Assembly: GCF_019249725.2 (NCBI RefSeq)
Contig: NZ_CP137559.1
Coordinates: 3,737,779 to 3,801,778 of the forward strand
Direction of reading: 5' to 3'
Length of the DNA: 64,000 nucleotides
Source of the DNA: Segatella hominis
Lineage (GTDB): Bacteria; Bacteroidota; Bacteroidia; Bacteroidales; Bacteroidaceae
This document shows, piece by piece, positions 34,834-42,898 of the stretch; position 1 is the stretch's first letter; every line of letters begins with the position of its first letter. The notes beneath the pieces are model-generated. The model saw nothing but the letters and a program-made list of their open reading frames with translations, was not told the DNA's origin and did not search any database. The position numbers and the translations under genes are program-made.

Positions 34834-37374
34834 ATGAAGAATTATACTCGAATTAACAAAAGTATGTTGCTTATATTGCTTTCCTCTTTTGTGTGTATAA
34901 GTTCCTTGGCAGGGCCAAGAAGTTATGCTCAAGCAAAGGCTATTGCGGAAAAGCAAGCGGCTAAGTTGGGAATACAAATTGATGAAAATAGTTCTCCAGC
35001 CTGCAAGGCTAAGAGTTTAGGTGGCGGTACAAGTTCACAGGCGGCTAGTTATTATGTTTTTACCAATGGTGAAGATAAAGGTTTTGTTATCGTTTCAGGG
35101 GATGATCGCTTGCCTGAAATTGTGGGCTATTCTGATAAGGGAACTTACAAGGAACAAGAGGACTTGCCTTCAGCTTATCTTTTCTATTTAGAAGAATACA
35201 AGAAAATGACTGATAGGTTGTTGGCTGGCGAAGAGGCGACTATTTCTTACCTAGAGGAACTTGATGCGGTGAAAAATGCAAAAGCCGGTAACCGACAAGT
35301 TGTGAAACCATTGCTGGGCTCTATCGTTTATAATCAAAATGCACCTTTTAATCAAATGTGTCCTTTTTATGCGACAGACAAACGCTCTGCTACGGGTTGT
35401 GTAGCTACTGCTATGGCACAAATTATGTCTTACTATAAATATCCATCTTCTTTGCAAGCTGATATAGAAGGTTATACGAACAACAAGACTGGGATAACAG
35501 TAGAAGGCACTCAAAAAGGAGAAAAATATGATTGGGATAATATGTTGTCAAACTACAACAACTCCTATACAGAAGTGGAAGCTAATGCGGTGGCAAAGCT
35601 TATGTATCACTGCGGGACTGCTATTAAAACAGAATATGGTTCTTCTTCTGCAGCAGATGTAACACCACAAGATTGGGCTAAGTATTTTGGGTATGATAAA
35701 GACCTTTTAGCAAAAGTTTACCGATCGCATGTTACTCTAGATAAATGGGAAAGCTTGATAGAAAATGAATTGCTTGCAAGGCGACCTGTTCTTTGTTCGG
35801 GACATGGACACGAGTTTATTTGTGATGGAGTTGATGCCAATGGACTTTATCATGTTAATTGGGGATGGGGTGGACGCTACAATGGTTATTTTGACATTTC
35901 AGCACTCAATCCTCAGTACGAAGGAAGCAATTCTGCAGATGAGGCAACTAGTTATTATTCAGCTTTAGATATATTAATAGGCATTGCACCAGACAATGGT
36001 AAGGAGGATGCTCCACTATATACAAGAAGTTATTCTCATGCCTCTGTCAATAAGTATGAAGATATTACGTGGGACACACAAACTCGTAAAAATTGCCATG
36101 AAGTTTTTTCAGGGAGTAGAAAAATATGGTTCATAAATTATTCTTATGAATATTTCAAGGGATATGTTGCTTTGGGTGTAGAAAATGAAAAAGGAGAGCT
36201 TGTACTCATATCTAAGCCTCAAGAATTAAGCATACGAGAAAGATATGACAAAGGGGAGTATCTGGCAGTAAGAACTTTTTCCTTCGATTATGCTTTTCCT
36301 GTTGGCATAACTAAAGTGATGCCTGTGTTTAGTTATGATTGTGAATCCTGGAAGAAATGTGATTCTTCTTTTCTTCTTACTGCAACCGACACGAATATTG
36401 CAACCACAGAAATTTCAGACTATATTACGGCGACTGTGACTGTTGAAGATCGGGCTGTACGTAACTTGCCCACTCAATTTAATGTGACAATACGTAATGA
36501 TATGCCTGATGAAGTCTTCGATATATTTAGTTTGTATATTAGTGATACTAGAACCAAACCTAACAAAAGAAGTTCTTTTTATGCTTTCACCATTCCTGCC
36601 CATGGTGAAATTACAAAGTCTTTTTTTGCAACTCCAACTTCTGAAAAGATTTATTTTTGGCTCAATAAATTAAATTATGAGGTAATTAGTGGTGAATTTA
36701 TAACTACGGTCGAAGGGGAAACTCCAGTTTTAACCCTTACGGAAGCTTCTTCAAATGCTACGCCAAATCTGTACGAAACCCAAAACTCATATTATTATGG
36801 TAATCTTGTAAAATTGCCTAGTACGACAGAAGATAAAGCGAGATTCACTTATGCCATACAAAATACTGGGGGTAAAACTTGTAAAACATGTATTGTCAAT
36901 ATTTCGGGAATCTCTAGTGGCTTGTCAAAAATCATAACTCGTACCTTAACTATAGACAAAGGTCAGACTGTAAAATTATTAATCGAAGTTTCTCCTGAAG
37001 AATTGGAAAGCCGCTTCATAGATTGTAGGCTAAAGTTTGCAAATGATGGAGTTGATGTTTCTTCGAATCTCGAAGGACAGAAAATCAACTTTGTAAATGA
37101 CAATAGGTATTATCCTCTATCTGTAGGAACATTATGGCTTTATATTAATGACCCAAACGCAACGCAAATTTCTCTTCCAAGCCAAAATCTTGCCTTTGTA
37201 AAAGGAGGTAAAGGAGAAATTTGTATTAGCTATGCTAAAGCTGGGCGCATAATGATTTATAATTTAGCTGCTCAACTCGTGAAGGCCATGGACGTTGTTC
37301 CTGATATAGTATATAGTATTCCTTTGCCAAGTGGTATCTATCTTATTGATGGAAAAAAGGTAATGGTAAAATAA
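34834..37374 (+). CDS. Secreted C10 (streptopain/PrtT) cysteine protease with type IX sorting-like tail
   Basis: The 846-residue protein has a signal peptide (1-27) and a Spi-type propeptide (about 28-150, with YYVFTNGEDKGFVIVSGDDR). The C10 catalytic domain has Cys189 in RSATGCVATAMAQ and His326 in GHGHEFICDG, and the VNWGWGGRYNGYF segment. A β-rich middle follows. The last 75 residues (IMIYNLAAQLVKAMD, then LPSGIYLIDGKKVMVK) resemble a type A type IX sorting domain. Relatives include P. gingivalis PrtT and B. fragilis Bfp proteases. It probably degrades host or dietary protein at the surface. Confidence 0.88.
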   Translation: MKNYTRINKSMLLILLSSFVCISSLAGPRSYAQAKAIAEKQAAKLGIQIDENSSPACKAKSLGGGTSSQAASYYVFTNGEDKGFVIVSGDDRLPEIVGYSDKGTYKEQEDLPSAYLFYLEEYKKMTDRLLAGEEATISYLEELDAVKNAKAGNRQVVKPLLGSIVYNQNAPFNQMCPFYATDKRSATGCVATAMAQIMSYYKYPSSLQADIEGYTNNKTGITVEGTQKGEKYDWDNMLSNYNNSYTEVEANAVAKLMYHCGTAIKTEYGSSSAADVTPQDWAKYFGYDKDLLAKVYRSHVTLDKWESLIENELLARRPVLCSGHGHEFICDGVDANGLYHVNWGWGGRYNGYFDISALNPQYEGSNSADEATSYYSALDILIGIAPDNGKEDAPLYTRSYSHASVNKYEDITWDTQTRKNCHEVFSGSRKIWFINYSYEYFKGYVALGVENEKGELVLISKPQELSIRERYDKGEYLAVRTFSFDYAFPVGITKVMPVFSYDCESWKKCDSSFLLTATDTNIATTEISDYITATVTVEDRAVRNLPTQFNVTIRNDMPDEVFDIFSLYISDTRTKPNKRSSFYAFTIPAHGEITKSFFATPTSEKIYFWLNKLNYEVISGEFITTVEGETPVLTLTEASSNATPNLYETQNSYYYGNLVKLPSTTEDKARFTYAIQNTGGKTCKTCIVNISGISSGLSKIITRTLTIDKGQTVKLLIEVSPEELESRFIDCRLKFANDGVDVSSNLEGQKINFVNDNRYYPLSVGTLWLYINDPNATQISLPSQNLAFVKGGKGEICISYAKAGRIMIYNLAAQLVKAMDVVPDIVYSIPLPSGIYLIDGKKVMVK

Positions 37375-37395
37375 ATGTTGGAAAAATAATCAGAA

Positions 37396-37435
37396 ATCCC
37401 ATCATTCCCAATAAGAGAATGATGGGATTTTTCTT
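37396..37435 (+). terminator. Terminator after the C10 protease
   Basis: AATCCCATCATTC and GAATGATGGGATT pair around CCAATAAGA and are followed by TTTCTTG. The same stem recurs beside rpsO at 43341. Confidence 0.85.
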
Positions 37436-37511
37436 GCGATTTGTGTAAGCGGCTCCGCGTTTATACCTTGCATAATTGAAAAAAGCAGTAATAGCTGATT
37501 GAATAATGCTG

Positions 37512-39071
37512 TTACTGCTTTTTCCATCTGTCAGGAAGCAAGTCTCTGTATTTTTCCAATGGAGTATTTGGTTGCCATTCTACGGTCTTTTCTATGACGT
37601 CGCTAATGTATTCGAACAGATTAATGCCATTCATTTTGCATGAGATGGCGATAGAATATAGGATAGCTCCTCGTCTTGCCCCTTCGTGCGAACCAAAGAA
37701 TAATGAGTTTCTTCTCGACAGCGATATGTACCTCTGGATTCTCTCAATATAATTGTTGTCGAGAGCAGTATCACCTCTTTTAAAAATGTCACAAATGGCA
37801 TTATACTCGTTAAGGGCATAGCCGACGGCTTGCGCCAAGGGCGATTTGGGCAGCAAATCCTTCCTGGAAGATAATTCCTCCAGTTTCTCTAATAAATCCT
37901 GCAAAATGTCCGGTGCGTATGATTGCCGATAAGCCAGATGTTTCTCTATTGTCCATCCATTTACGCCAACCTTATGCTTTTTGTCTTCTTGATAAAATCT
38001 GTTGATGATGCCTGCTACTTCCTGTGCATCCTTGTCGTTCTTGCCACAGTCGATGAAGTTTCTCTTGACATGCTGCAGACAGGCAATTCTCATAATGTCC
38101 GGATAAGCATCCGACTCCAGCTTCCGGTAAGGAGCATATGCATCACTCTGTACTGTACCTTTATAATCCGAGAACACATCAAGTATGATCTGCTCAGAAC
38201 GTGATCCAGCCTCATATACGAAGAACACAAGTCCCAGTTTAGGTGCGCTTACCGCCCACAGGTAACCTTTCTTCGAGCCATTGTCTGTAGGCTTTACCCT
38301 CGTCAGCAGTACTTTATGATAAGTTTCATCTGCCGTAACATAATCCTGCTGTAACACCTTTTGGCAGATGGCTCTATAGATATTTTCCAGTACGTCTGCG
38401 CTTCTGGCAATCAGCTTGTTTGCCGTGGCTTTCCTTAGTGTGAACCCACTGTCGGCAAAGTATTTGACGATTCGCTCCACCGGCATGGAATAGATATACC
38501 GCAACTGCAGTAGACCTGCTGCAAAAGAAGATGTATAGGATGAGTTTAGCAGCAATGCTGGTGGGGTCTTTCCTGGATACAGGACATTTCCATCCGTATA
38601 AGTGTTGATGTGATATACGGTCTTGATGAACTTGATGGGCTCCATGCTGTAACGCACACAGGTGCGGGTGCCATAGATGCGCAGCGTCTTCAAAAGTTCC
38701 GCATCCATGTCTGGATTAACCGTAACATGTTTCTCCTCCATCTCATAATGCATGTCACGCTTGGCCCCATTGTTTTTGCGCTCCTTTCTCTTTTCCGCCT
38801 GCTCTTTTTTCTTCCTGTCAAATTCTTCCTGAGTCATTGAGTCTTGCAGACACTTCTCCTGACGTTCGGACTTTTTGCCGGAAACGAGCTTGCCGAGCGC
38901 CCTGTTCTGACGATTCGCTTTGTCTATGGCGATTCCTTTCTGGACGAGTTGCTCTTCTAATGACTTTATACGTTCAATGAGTTCACCGACCTGTATGGTC
39001 AGCGAACTCACAGTATCGTTAGCAAGCTGAAGTTGCTCCTTCAAAAGTACTATGATTTCGTCCTTTGTCAT
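37512..39071 (-). CDS. tnpC: IS66 transposase TnpC
   Basis: This 519-residue DDE transposase has a coiled-coil N-terminus (about 20-65, with KSLEEQLVQKG), a short linker rich in Lys/Arg, the IS66 core from about 170 (DYVTADETYHKVLL with a catalytic Asp, VQSDAYAPYRKLESD) and the C-terminal ALDNNYIERIQR region that carries the acidic residue and the closing helix. The usual N-terminal cysteine zinc finger of IS66 is not apparent (only RTCVRY is seen). It probably works with TnpA/TnpB in cut-and-paste or copy-out transposition. No frameshift is seen. Confidence 0.95.
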   Translation of the reverse strand: MTKDEIIVLLKEQLQLANDTVSSLTIQVGELIERIKSLEEQLVQKGIAIDKANRQNRALGKLVSGKKSERQEKCLQDSMTQEEFDRKKKEQAEKRKERKNNGAKRDMHYEMEEKHVTVNPDMDAELLKTLRIYGTRTCVRYSMEPIKFIKTVYHINTYTDGNVLYPGKTPPALLLNSSYTSSFAAGLLQLRYIYSMPVERIVKYFADSGFTLRKATANKLIARSADVLENIYRAICQKVLQQDYVTADETYHKVLLTRVKPTDNGSKKGYLWAVSAPKLGLVFFVYEAGSRSEQIILDVFSDYKGTVQSDAYAPYRKLESDAYPDIMRIACLQHVKRNFIDCGKNDKDAQEVAGIINRFYQEDKKHKVGVNGWTIEKHLAYRQSYAPDILQDLLEKLEELSSRKDLLPKSPLAQAVGYALNEYNAICDIFKRGDTALDNNYIERIQRYISLSRRNSLFFGSHEGARRGAILYSIAISCKMNGINLFEYISDVIEKTVEWQPNTPLEKYRDLLPDRWKKQ

Positions 39072-39172
39072 AGTGCAAAGGTACGAAAAAATATTGAGAC
39101 ATGCAAGTATTATTGGATATTAATTTTATCTATTTTATTGATATACAGCACGTTATTGGCATTATAATACAG

Positions 39173-39520
39173 CTATAAGTTAAGCCTCTTTCTAAATCTC
39201 ATACTTTTAAGGCAAATTCCGCTCATGATGGCAGACAGAGTCTTGTGCGGCATTTTGCATTGCTTGTTCTTAGGGTCAAAGAATGGCAATTCAAAGGTTC
39301 CTCGTTCCAGTCGCTTGTGATATAGCAAGAAACCATCGCCGTCCCATTTTAGCAGTTTAACCTGCTGGCGATTCTTGGAGAAGAAGATGAAGACAGCACC
39401 GCCAAGTGGTGGCAGCTCCATCTCCGTCCTTACTATCTGATACAAGCCATTAATACCCGTGTTCATTCGAACGTATCGCTGGCAGACATAGTATTGGGTG
39501 TTCTCATTTAATCCAAACAT
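39173..39520 (-). CDS. tnpB: IS66 accessory protein TnpB (Orf2-like)
   Basis: This 115-residue protein carries the IS66 Orf2 hallmark stretches MNTGINGLYQIVRTEM (about 18-33), GGAVFIFFSKNRQQVKLLKWDGDGFLLYHKRLERGTF (about 39-75, quoted only to mark the region by its ends GGAVF and RGTF) and a short basic tail. It is required for efficient transposition in related elements, with an unknown biochemical role. It overlaps tnpA by 13 bp, typical of IS66. Confidence 0.95.
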   Translation of the reverse strand: MFGLNENTQYYVCQRYVRMNTGINGLYQIVRTEMELPPLGGAVFIFFSKNRQQVKLLKWDGDGFLLYHKRLERGTFELPFFDPKNKQCKMPHKTLSAIMSGICLKSMRFRKRLNL

Positions 39521-39918
39521 ACCGCATCCTCCTTCTCATAAAGTTTCATTAACGCCATAACAGACTTGGCGCATCCTTTTTTGATCGACACAACGGTTCC
39601 ATTGGGAAAGGTTATGTTTATGCCTTGAAGAAGATCCTCCATAGGAAGATCTATAGTTGGAGACTCCATAGGCACGAACATCACGCCGGTATTTGCAGTA
39701 GAGGCTTCTGCTCTTTCCTTACGGGCTGCCTCCTGAACTTCGCGGATTTCATGCTTGGCACGCAGGACAGAATATCCCTTCTCGGACATCCAATTTTGCA
39801 TGGTACGGTGATTTACATGCCTTTCCTTCAAGAAAGGAGTCAGGTGAGCCTTTGGATTTCGATTCAAATAGATTAAGAAGGAATTCCAAGCCTTCTCAAA
39901 ACGTTCGTTTGTTGTCAT
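39508..39918 (-). CDS. tnpA: IS66 accessory protein TnpA (helix-turn-helix)
   Basis: This 136-residue protein has an N-terminal helix-turn-helix region (LKERHVNHRTMQNWMSEKGY, about 30-49), an Ala/Arg/Glu-rich helix, and a C-terminal β-rich part containing INITFPNGTVVSIKKG typical of IS66 TnpA. It is the first gene of the element, reading inward from the right inverted repeat, and overlaps tnpB by 13 bp. It is probably a DNA-binding accessory factor. Confidence 0.93.
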   Translation of the reverse strand: MTTNERFEKAWNSFLIYLNRNPKAHLTPFLKERHVNHRTMQNWMSEKGYSVLRAKHEIREVQEAARKERAEASTANTGVMFVPMESPTIDLPMEDLLQGINITFPNGTVVSIKKGCAKSVMALMKLYEKEDAVCLD

Positions 39919-40144
39919 AATTCATGCAATTAAAAAATTATGGTGCAAAGGTACGAACAAACGAGAAAGCTACAATGGTATAAACGCGGAGCCGCTTACC
40001 GATTTGTTAATTCTGTAGGTGAAGGGTGGTGAAGGGTGTTTTGTAACTCTTCACCTCTTGAAAGCATGATAAATACAGGTGTTCTAAGTGATTTGGTGAA
40101 GAGTGAAGGGTAAAATGAGGGTATGGCATTTTTTTGCGGAAAAA

Positions 40145-41404
40145 TCATATCCCTTTCAATAGCATTTTCCAAAGTGGTATAATTTGGATGATATTGCCGT
40201 CGAGGTTAATCTCTTTTTCTTCATCCGTCGTGATGATGAATAACTCCTTGCAATCGAAGCGTTTGGCGTAAGCCAGGAGGGCTTTTGTTTCTCGCTCATA
40301 AGTCTTATCATCCTGTATGCTATAGGATACTTGGATGGCTTTACCATGCTCAAATAGGCAAAAGTCAACTTCTATATTGTCATTGTAATAATATAGGTCC
40401 TCACCATACGTCTCATAGAGATAAATGGCAACCATATTTTCCAATAGGGATGTTTCTGGATCAAGCAGGAAGAGATTTAGAATTCCATTATCGATGAAAT
40501 AGTATTTCTTGTTAGAAATCTTGTCTTGCAATTTTGCCTCAATGTTTTCTATAGAAAAAATCATGCAAGTTTCCTTGATGTATTCAAGGTAATCTACGAT
40601 AGTTTCTTGCTTGACCTTTCCTGCTACTGTAGATACGATATTTGCAAGACGATTGTAGCTTTGTGGCTGTTTGATGCTCTCAGCTAATTTCCTGACTAAT
40701 ACTTTTAATCCTGTAGTGTTACGTATATTGTATCTACTGATTAAGTCGCCAAAATATATCTTGTTGTATAGATTGCCTAACCATTGACGCTTGAATGATT
40801 TTTCTCGGATGACTAACTCTGGTAATCCTCCAAAGTGGAAATATTCATTGAAAGTTCGTTTGATAGGAGCGTTGTCAAGGTATTCCCACTGCTTTTCTAA
40901 TTGGATGTTCTTGGATTGGAGGAATTCCATGAAGGAAAATGGAAATACATTTTGAACTATATAACGTCCGCCAAGAGTTGTGGAAATTTCTTTGCTCAAC
41001 ATCTTTGCATTGCTTCCAGTAATATAAACAAGGTATTTATGGTCTGCAAGTCGGCGTGCAAACTTTTCCCAACCATCCACTAATTGAATCTCGTCAAGCA
41101 TGAAGATTGGCTTATGGGCAAATAATTCTTCGTATGCTTGTTTGATGAGGTCGAGGTCGCTGAGTTGGATGTCTGCTAAACGGTCATCTTCAAAGTTGAA
41201 GTAGAGAATTTCTTCAATGGAATGGCCTTGCTGTAATAGGTCATGTATGCGTTGGTATAGCATATATGACTTACCAGCCCGGCGAAGACCTACCAATACG
41301 TAGCATGAATGAGGTTCAAATTCGACATTGCGTCTAATGAAACTCAATTCTTTTACCATTTGTTGGTTCTCTAATATCAATTTCTTAGCTATATTTTTAT
41401 CCAT
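40145..41404 (-). CDS. AAA ATPase with DUF4143 C-terminal domain
   Basis: This 419-residue protein belongs to the large, poorly understood archaeal/bacterial AAA_14-DUF4143 family. Walker A GLRRAGKSYM is at about 40-49, Walker B IFMLDEIQLVDGWE at about 98-111, a sensor-1-like YITGSNAKML at about 127-136, and the DUF4143 domain runs from about 190 to 390, ending in a nuclease-like VDFCLFEHGKAIQVSYS stretch. The ATG at 41404 (MDKNIAKKL) was chosen over one 13 codons upstream. Three palindromic operator-like sites precede it. Its role is unknown; accessory-region and toxin-like roles have been suggested for the family. Confidence 0.85.
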   Translation of the reverse strand: MDKNIAKKLILENQQMVKELSFIRRNVEFEPHSCYVLVGLRRAGKSYMLYQRIHDLLQQGHSIEEILYFNFEDDRLADIQLSDLDLIKQAYEELFAHKPIFMLDEIQLVDGWEKFARRLADHKYLVYITGSNAKMLSKEISTTLGGRYIVQNVFPFSFMEFLQSKNIQLEKQWEYLDNAPIKRTFNEYFHFGGLPELVIREKSFKRQWLGNLYNKIYFGDLISRYNIRNTTGLKVLVRKLAESIKQPQSYNRLANIVSTVAGKVKQETIVDYLEYIKETCMIFSIENIEAKLQDKISNKKYYFIDNGILNLFLLDPETSLLENMVAIYLYETYGEDLYYYNDNIEVDFCLFEHGKAIQVSYSIQDDKTYERETKALLAYAKRFDCKELFIITTDEEKEINLDGNIIQIIPLWKMLLKGI

Positions 41405-41445
41405 ATTATAGTTTTTTACTGAAATATGGGTGCAAATATACAAAA

Positions 41446-41530
41446 TTTCCTTTATAAGGGGAAGGAAAATACCAAAAAGTTTCCTCTATAAAGGAAACTT
41501 TTATATAAAATCTTTCCTTTATAAGGGAAA
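41446..41530. promoter_or_regulatory. Three TTTCC-TTTATA-GGAAA palindromes upstream of the AAA ATPase
   Basis: TTTCCTTTATAAGGGGAA (41446-41463), GTTTCCTCTATAAAGGAAAC (41479-41498) and TTTCCTTTATAAGGGAAA (41513-41530) are near-perfect palindromes with centres about 33-34 bp apart. They lie 42-127 bp before the ATPase start on its 5' side, where an autoregulatory operator would be expected. No other gene is nearby on this side. Confidence 0.7.
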
Positions 41531-41580
41531 TGTTATATTTATTCTACTTCGCTCCAATCAATAGTCAGGAAAAGTCAGAG

Positions 41581-41761
41581 TAGGAAACTACAATACCAGC
41601 CATGCTCTTCAAGCGATCCCTCGGGGACCACGTGATGGGGAACTGGTGAACAAGAGACGGGCAACGATTGCCCATGAGGCGGGCAACGAGTGCCCAAACA
41701 GATAGCTACAATTTGGGCAACATGTTGTGACTTTTCCTCCTTATTATATTGTAGTTTCCTA
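41581..41761. repeat. 181-bp element bounded by a 15-bp inverted repeat, with GGGCAACG hairpins
   Basis: TAGGAAACTACAATA (41581-41595) and its exact complement TATTGTAGTTTCCTA (41747-41761) bound the segment. Inside are two copies of CGGGCAACGA-T/G-TGCCC (41658-41673 and 41680-41695, 22 bp apart), each a hairpin, and a third GGGCAACA at 41715. No open frame of note is present. It could be a small non-autonomous element or a structured RNA. Confidence 0.6.
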
Positions 41762-41910
41762 TATTTAGTTGACTACATAGTTCCTTATTCCTATTGTAAG
41801 TTGACAATTATTTTCTCTATTCCTAATTCTACTTGTCAATCTTCTATCTTATTCCTAGTTAGTATTTACATACTTCATTCTAGTTCCTAATAGAAGTAGA
41901 CAAAGGACCC
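41756..41910. repeat. Degenerate direct-repeat array with exact 32-bp spacing
   Basis: The word TTCCTA occurs at 41756, 41788, 41820, 41852 and 41884, exactly 32 bp apart. Each is followed by an A/T stretch and, in most units, a variant of TTGACA/TTGTCA about 12 bp later, then a T-rich tail. Units are diverged but in perfect phase. It is not a CRISPR: both repeat and spacer parts are AT-rich and partly conserved. Confidence 0.75.
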
Positions 41911-41924
41911 ACCCCTAGGGGTGG
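41909..41924. repeat. Perfect 16-bp palindrome next to the IS3 element
   Basis: CCACCCCTAGGGGTGG is a perfect palindrome, unusually GC-rich for its surroundings. It lies between the 32-bp array and the 3' end of the IS3 transposase, so it may mark the outer edge of the insertion or be a terminator. Confidence 0.6.
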
Positions 41925-41957
41925 ATCGCGGTTTTTACAATTTTGCTGCAAAATTAA

Positions 41958-42803
41958 TCATTTTTCCTGAACTGACAAGGATTTTATGTACTTTTCCCTA
42001 TAACTTGTCCAATTTTTCTTTAAACTTCCCTTTTGTTTCGCAGCTTCCTTTGGTGTTAGCATCCCGATACTTCCATGAGGGCGTAACTCATTGTAAAAGT
42101 GTACTGCCCTTTCTAAAGCCTCTTCTACTTCCTGTAAAGAAGTAAAAGAAAGCCCCATGAATAACTCGTTCTTCAACGTGTTATTGACACGCTCTGCTAC
42201 AGCATTATCCTTCGGATTGCCACATTCTGTCATGCTAGGTATGATACCGTATTCCCTTAGTAATTTGATGTATTCGTTACTAGCATATTGTACACCTCTA
42301 TCGGAATGATGGATTGGTGTAATAATATCCTTATAACTTTCCATGCGCATTAAGGCCATGTTTAGGGCTTTCAAAGGGAACCTGGTGGAGAGTGACTCAC
42401 CGACAGAATAGCCAATGATTTCTTTTGTGTAATAATCCGTAATCAAAGAAATGTAGCAGAAATGATAAGTGCCTTGTTCGGCATCATCCCAAATCTTCTG
42501 ATATGTAATGTCGCTCACCCAAACTTCATTGGGTGATGATGGTATCAGTTCTTTTATCTTGTTGGGGTATGTGGGTAACCCATGACGAGAGTCCGTTGTA
42601 CGAGGTTTTCGGTTGGAAGAACGCACTCCCAACTTGTACCTTGATATTATATCCTCGAAACGGCAATGTCCCATGGCGTTCTCTTCTCCAAACTCCTTGC
42701 AATACATCAGCCAGAGTTTACGACCGCCGATACCTGGATCTTGCTTTCTAATAGACTTAACATACTCTATTACAAACGATTCCTCTGCCAAGGCTGCAAG
42801 CAT
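41958..42803 (-). CDS. IS3-family transposase OrfB (DDE integrase core)
   Basis: This part of 281 residues from its first ATG contains an HTH_21-like start, then the rve integrase core with VWVSDITYQ (catalytic Asp), HHSDRGVQYAS (second Asp) and the Glu in ECGNPKDNAVAERVNNTLKN. The frame is open further upstream to the slippery site at 42917-42923, reading LRAEDKNYSVSGLCKLFGF, so the working product is an OrfAB fusion made by -1 frameshifting from orfA. It appears intact. Confidence 0.93.
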   Translation of the reverse strand: MLAALAEESFVIEYVKSIRKQDPGIGGRKLWLMYCKEFGEENAMGHCRFEDIISRYKLGVRSSNRKPRTTDSRHGLPTYPNKIKELIPSSPNEVWVSDITYQKIWDDAEQGTYHFCYISLITDYYTKEIIGYSVGESLSTRFPLKALNMALMRMESYKDIITPIHHSDRGVQYASNEYIKLLREYGIIPSMTECGNPKDNAVAERVNNTLKNELFMGLSFTSLQEVEEALERAVHFYNELRPHGSIGMLTPKEAAKQKGSLKKNWTSYREKYIKSLSVQEK

Positions 42804-42898
42804 ATTGTCTTCGTGCTGATAATACGCTTGACGAGTAAACCCAAACAGTTTACAGAGGCCAGAAACACTATAGTTTTTGTCCTCTGCACGAAGTTCCT

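Larger units (their letters stand above)
37437..40007. mobile_element. Complete IS66-family insertion sequence with target duplication
   Basis: The element spans 37445-39999 (2555 bp). Perfect 23-bp terminal inverted repeats begin GTAAGCGGCTCCGCG (37445-37467 and 39977-39999). The 8-bp direct repeat CGATTTGT flanks it at 37437-37444 and 40000-40007, matching the target duplication usual for IS66. It carries tnpA, tnpB and tnpC, all on the minus strand and apparently intact. It inserted just after the protease terminator without breaking a recognisable gene. Confidence 0.97.

Noticed and set aside
40008..40144. Possible CDS or repeat gene between IS66 and the ATPase
   Set aside because: The stretch repeats words such as GTGAAGGGT and CTCTTCACC but has no open frame of note; it looks like a degenerate intergenic repeat.
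41756..41910. CRISPR array
   Set aside because: The 32-bp periodic sequence has no identical repeat with unique spacers, no cas genes are nearby, and both halves of the unit are partly conserved.
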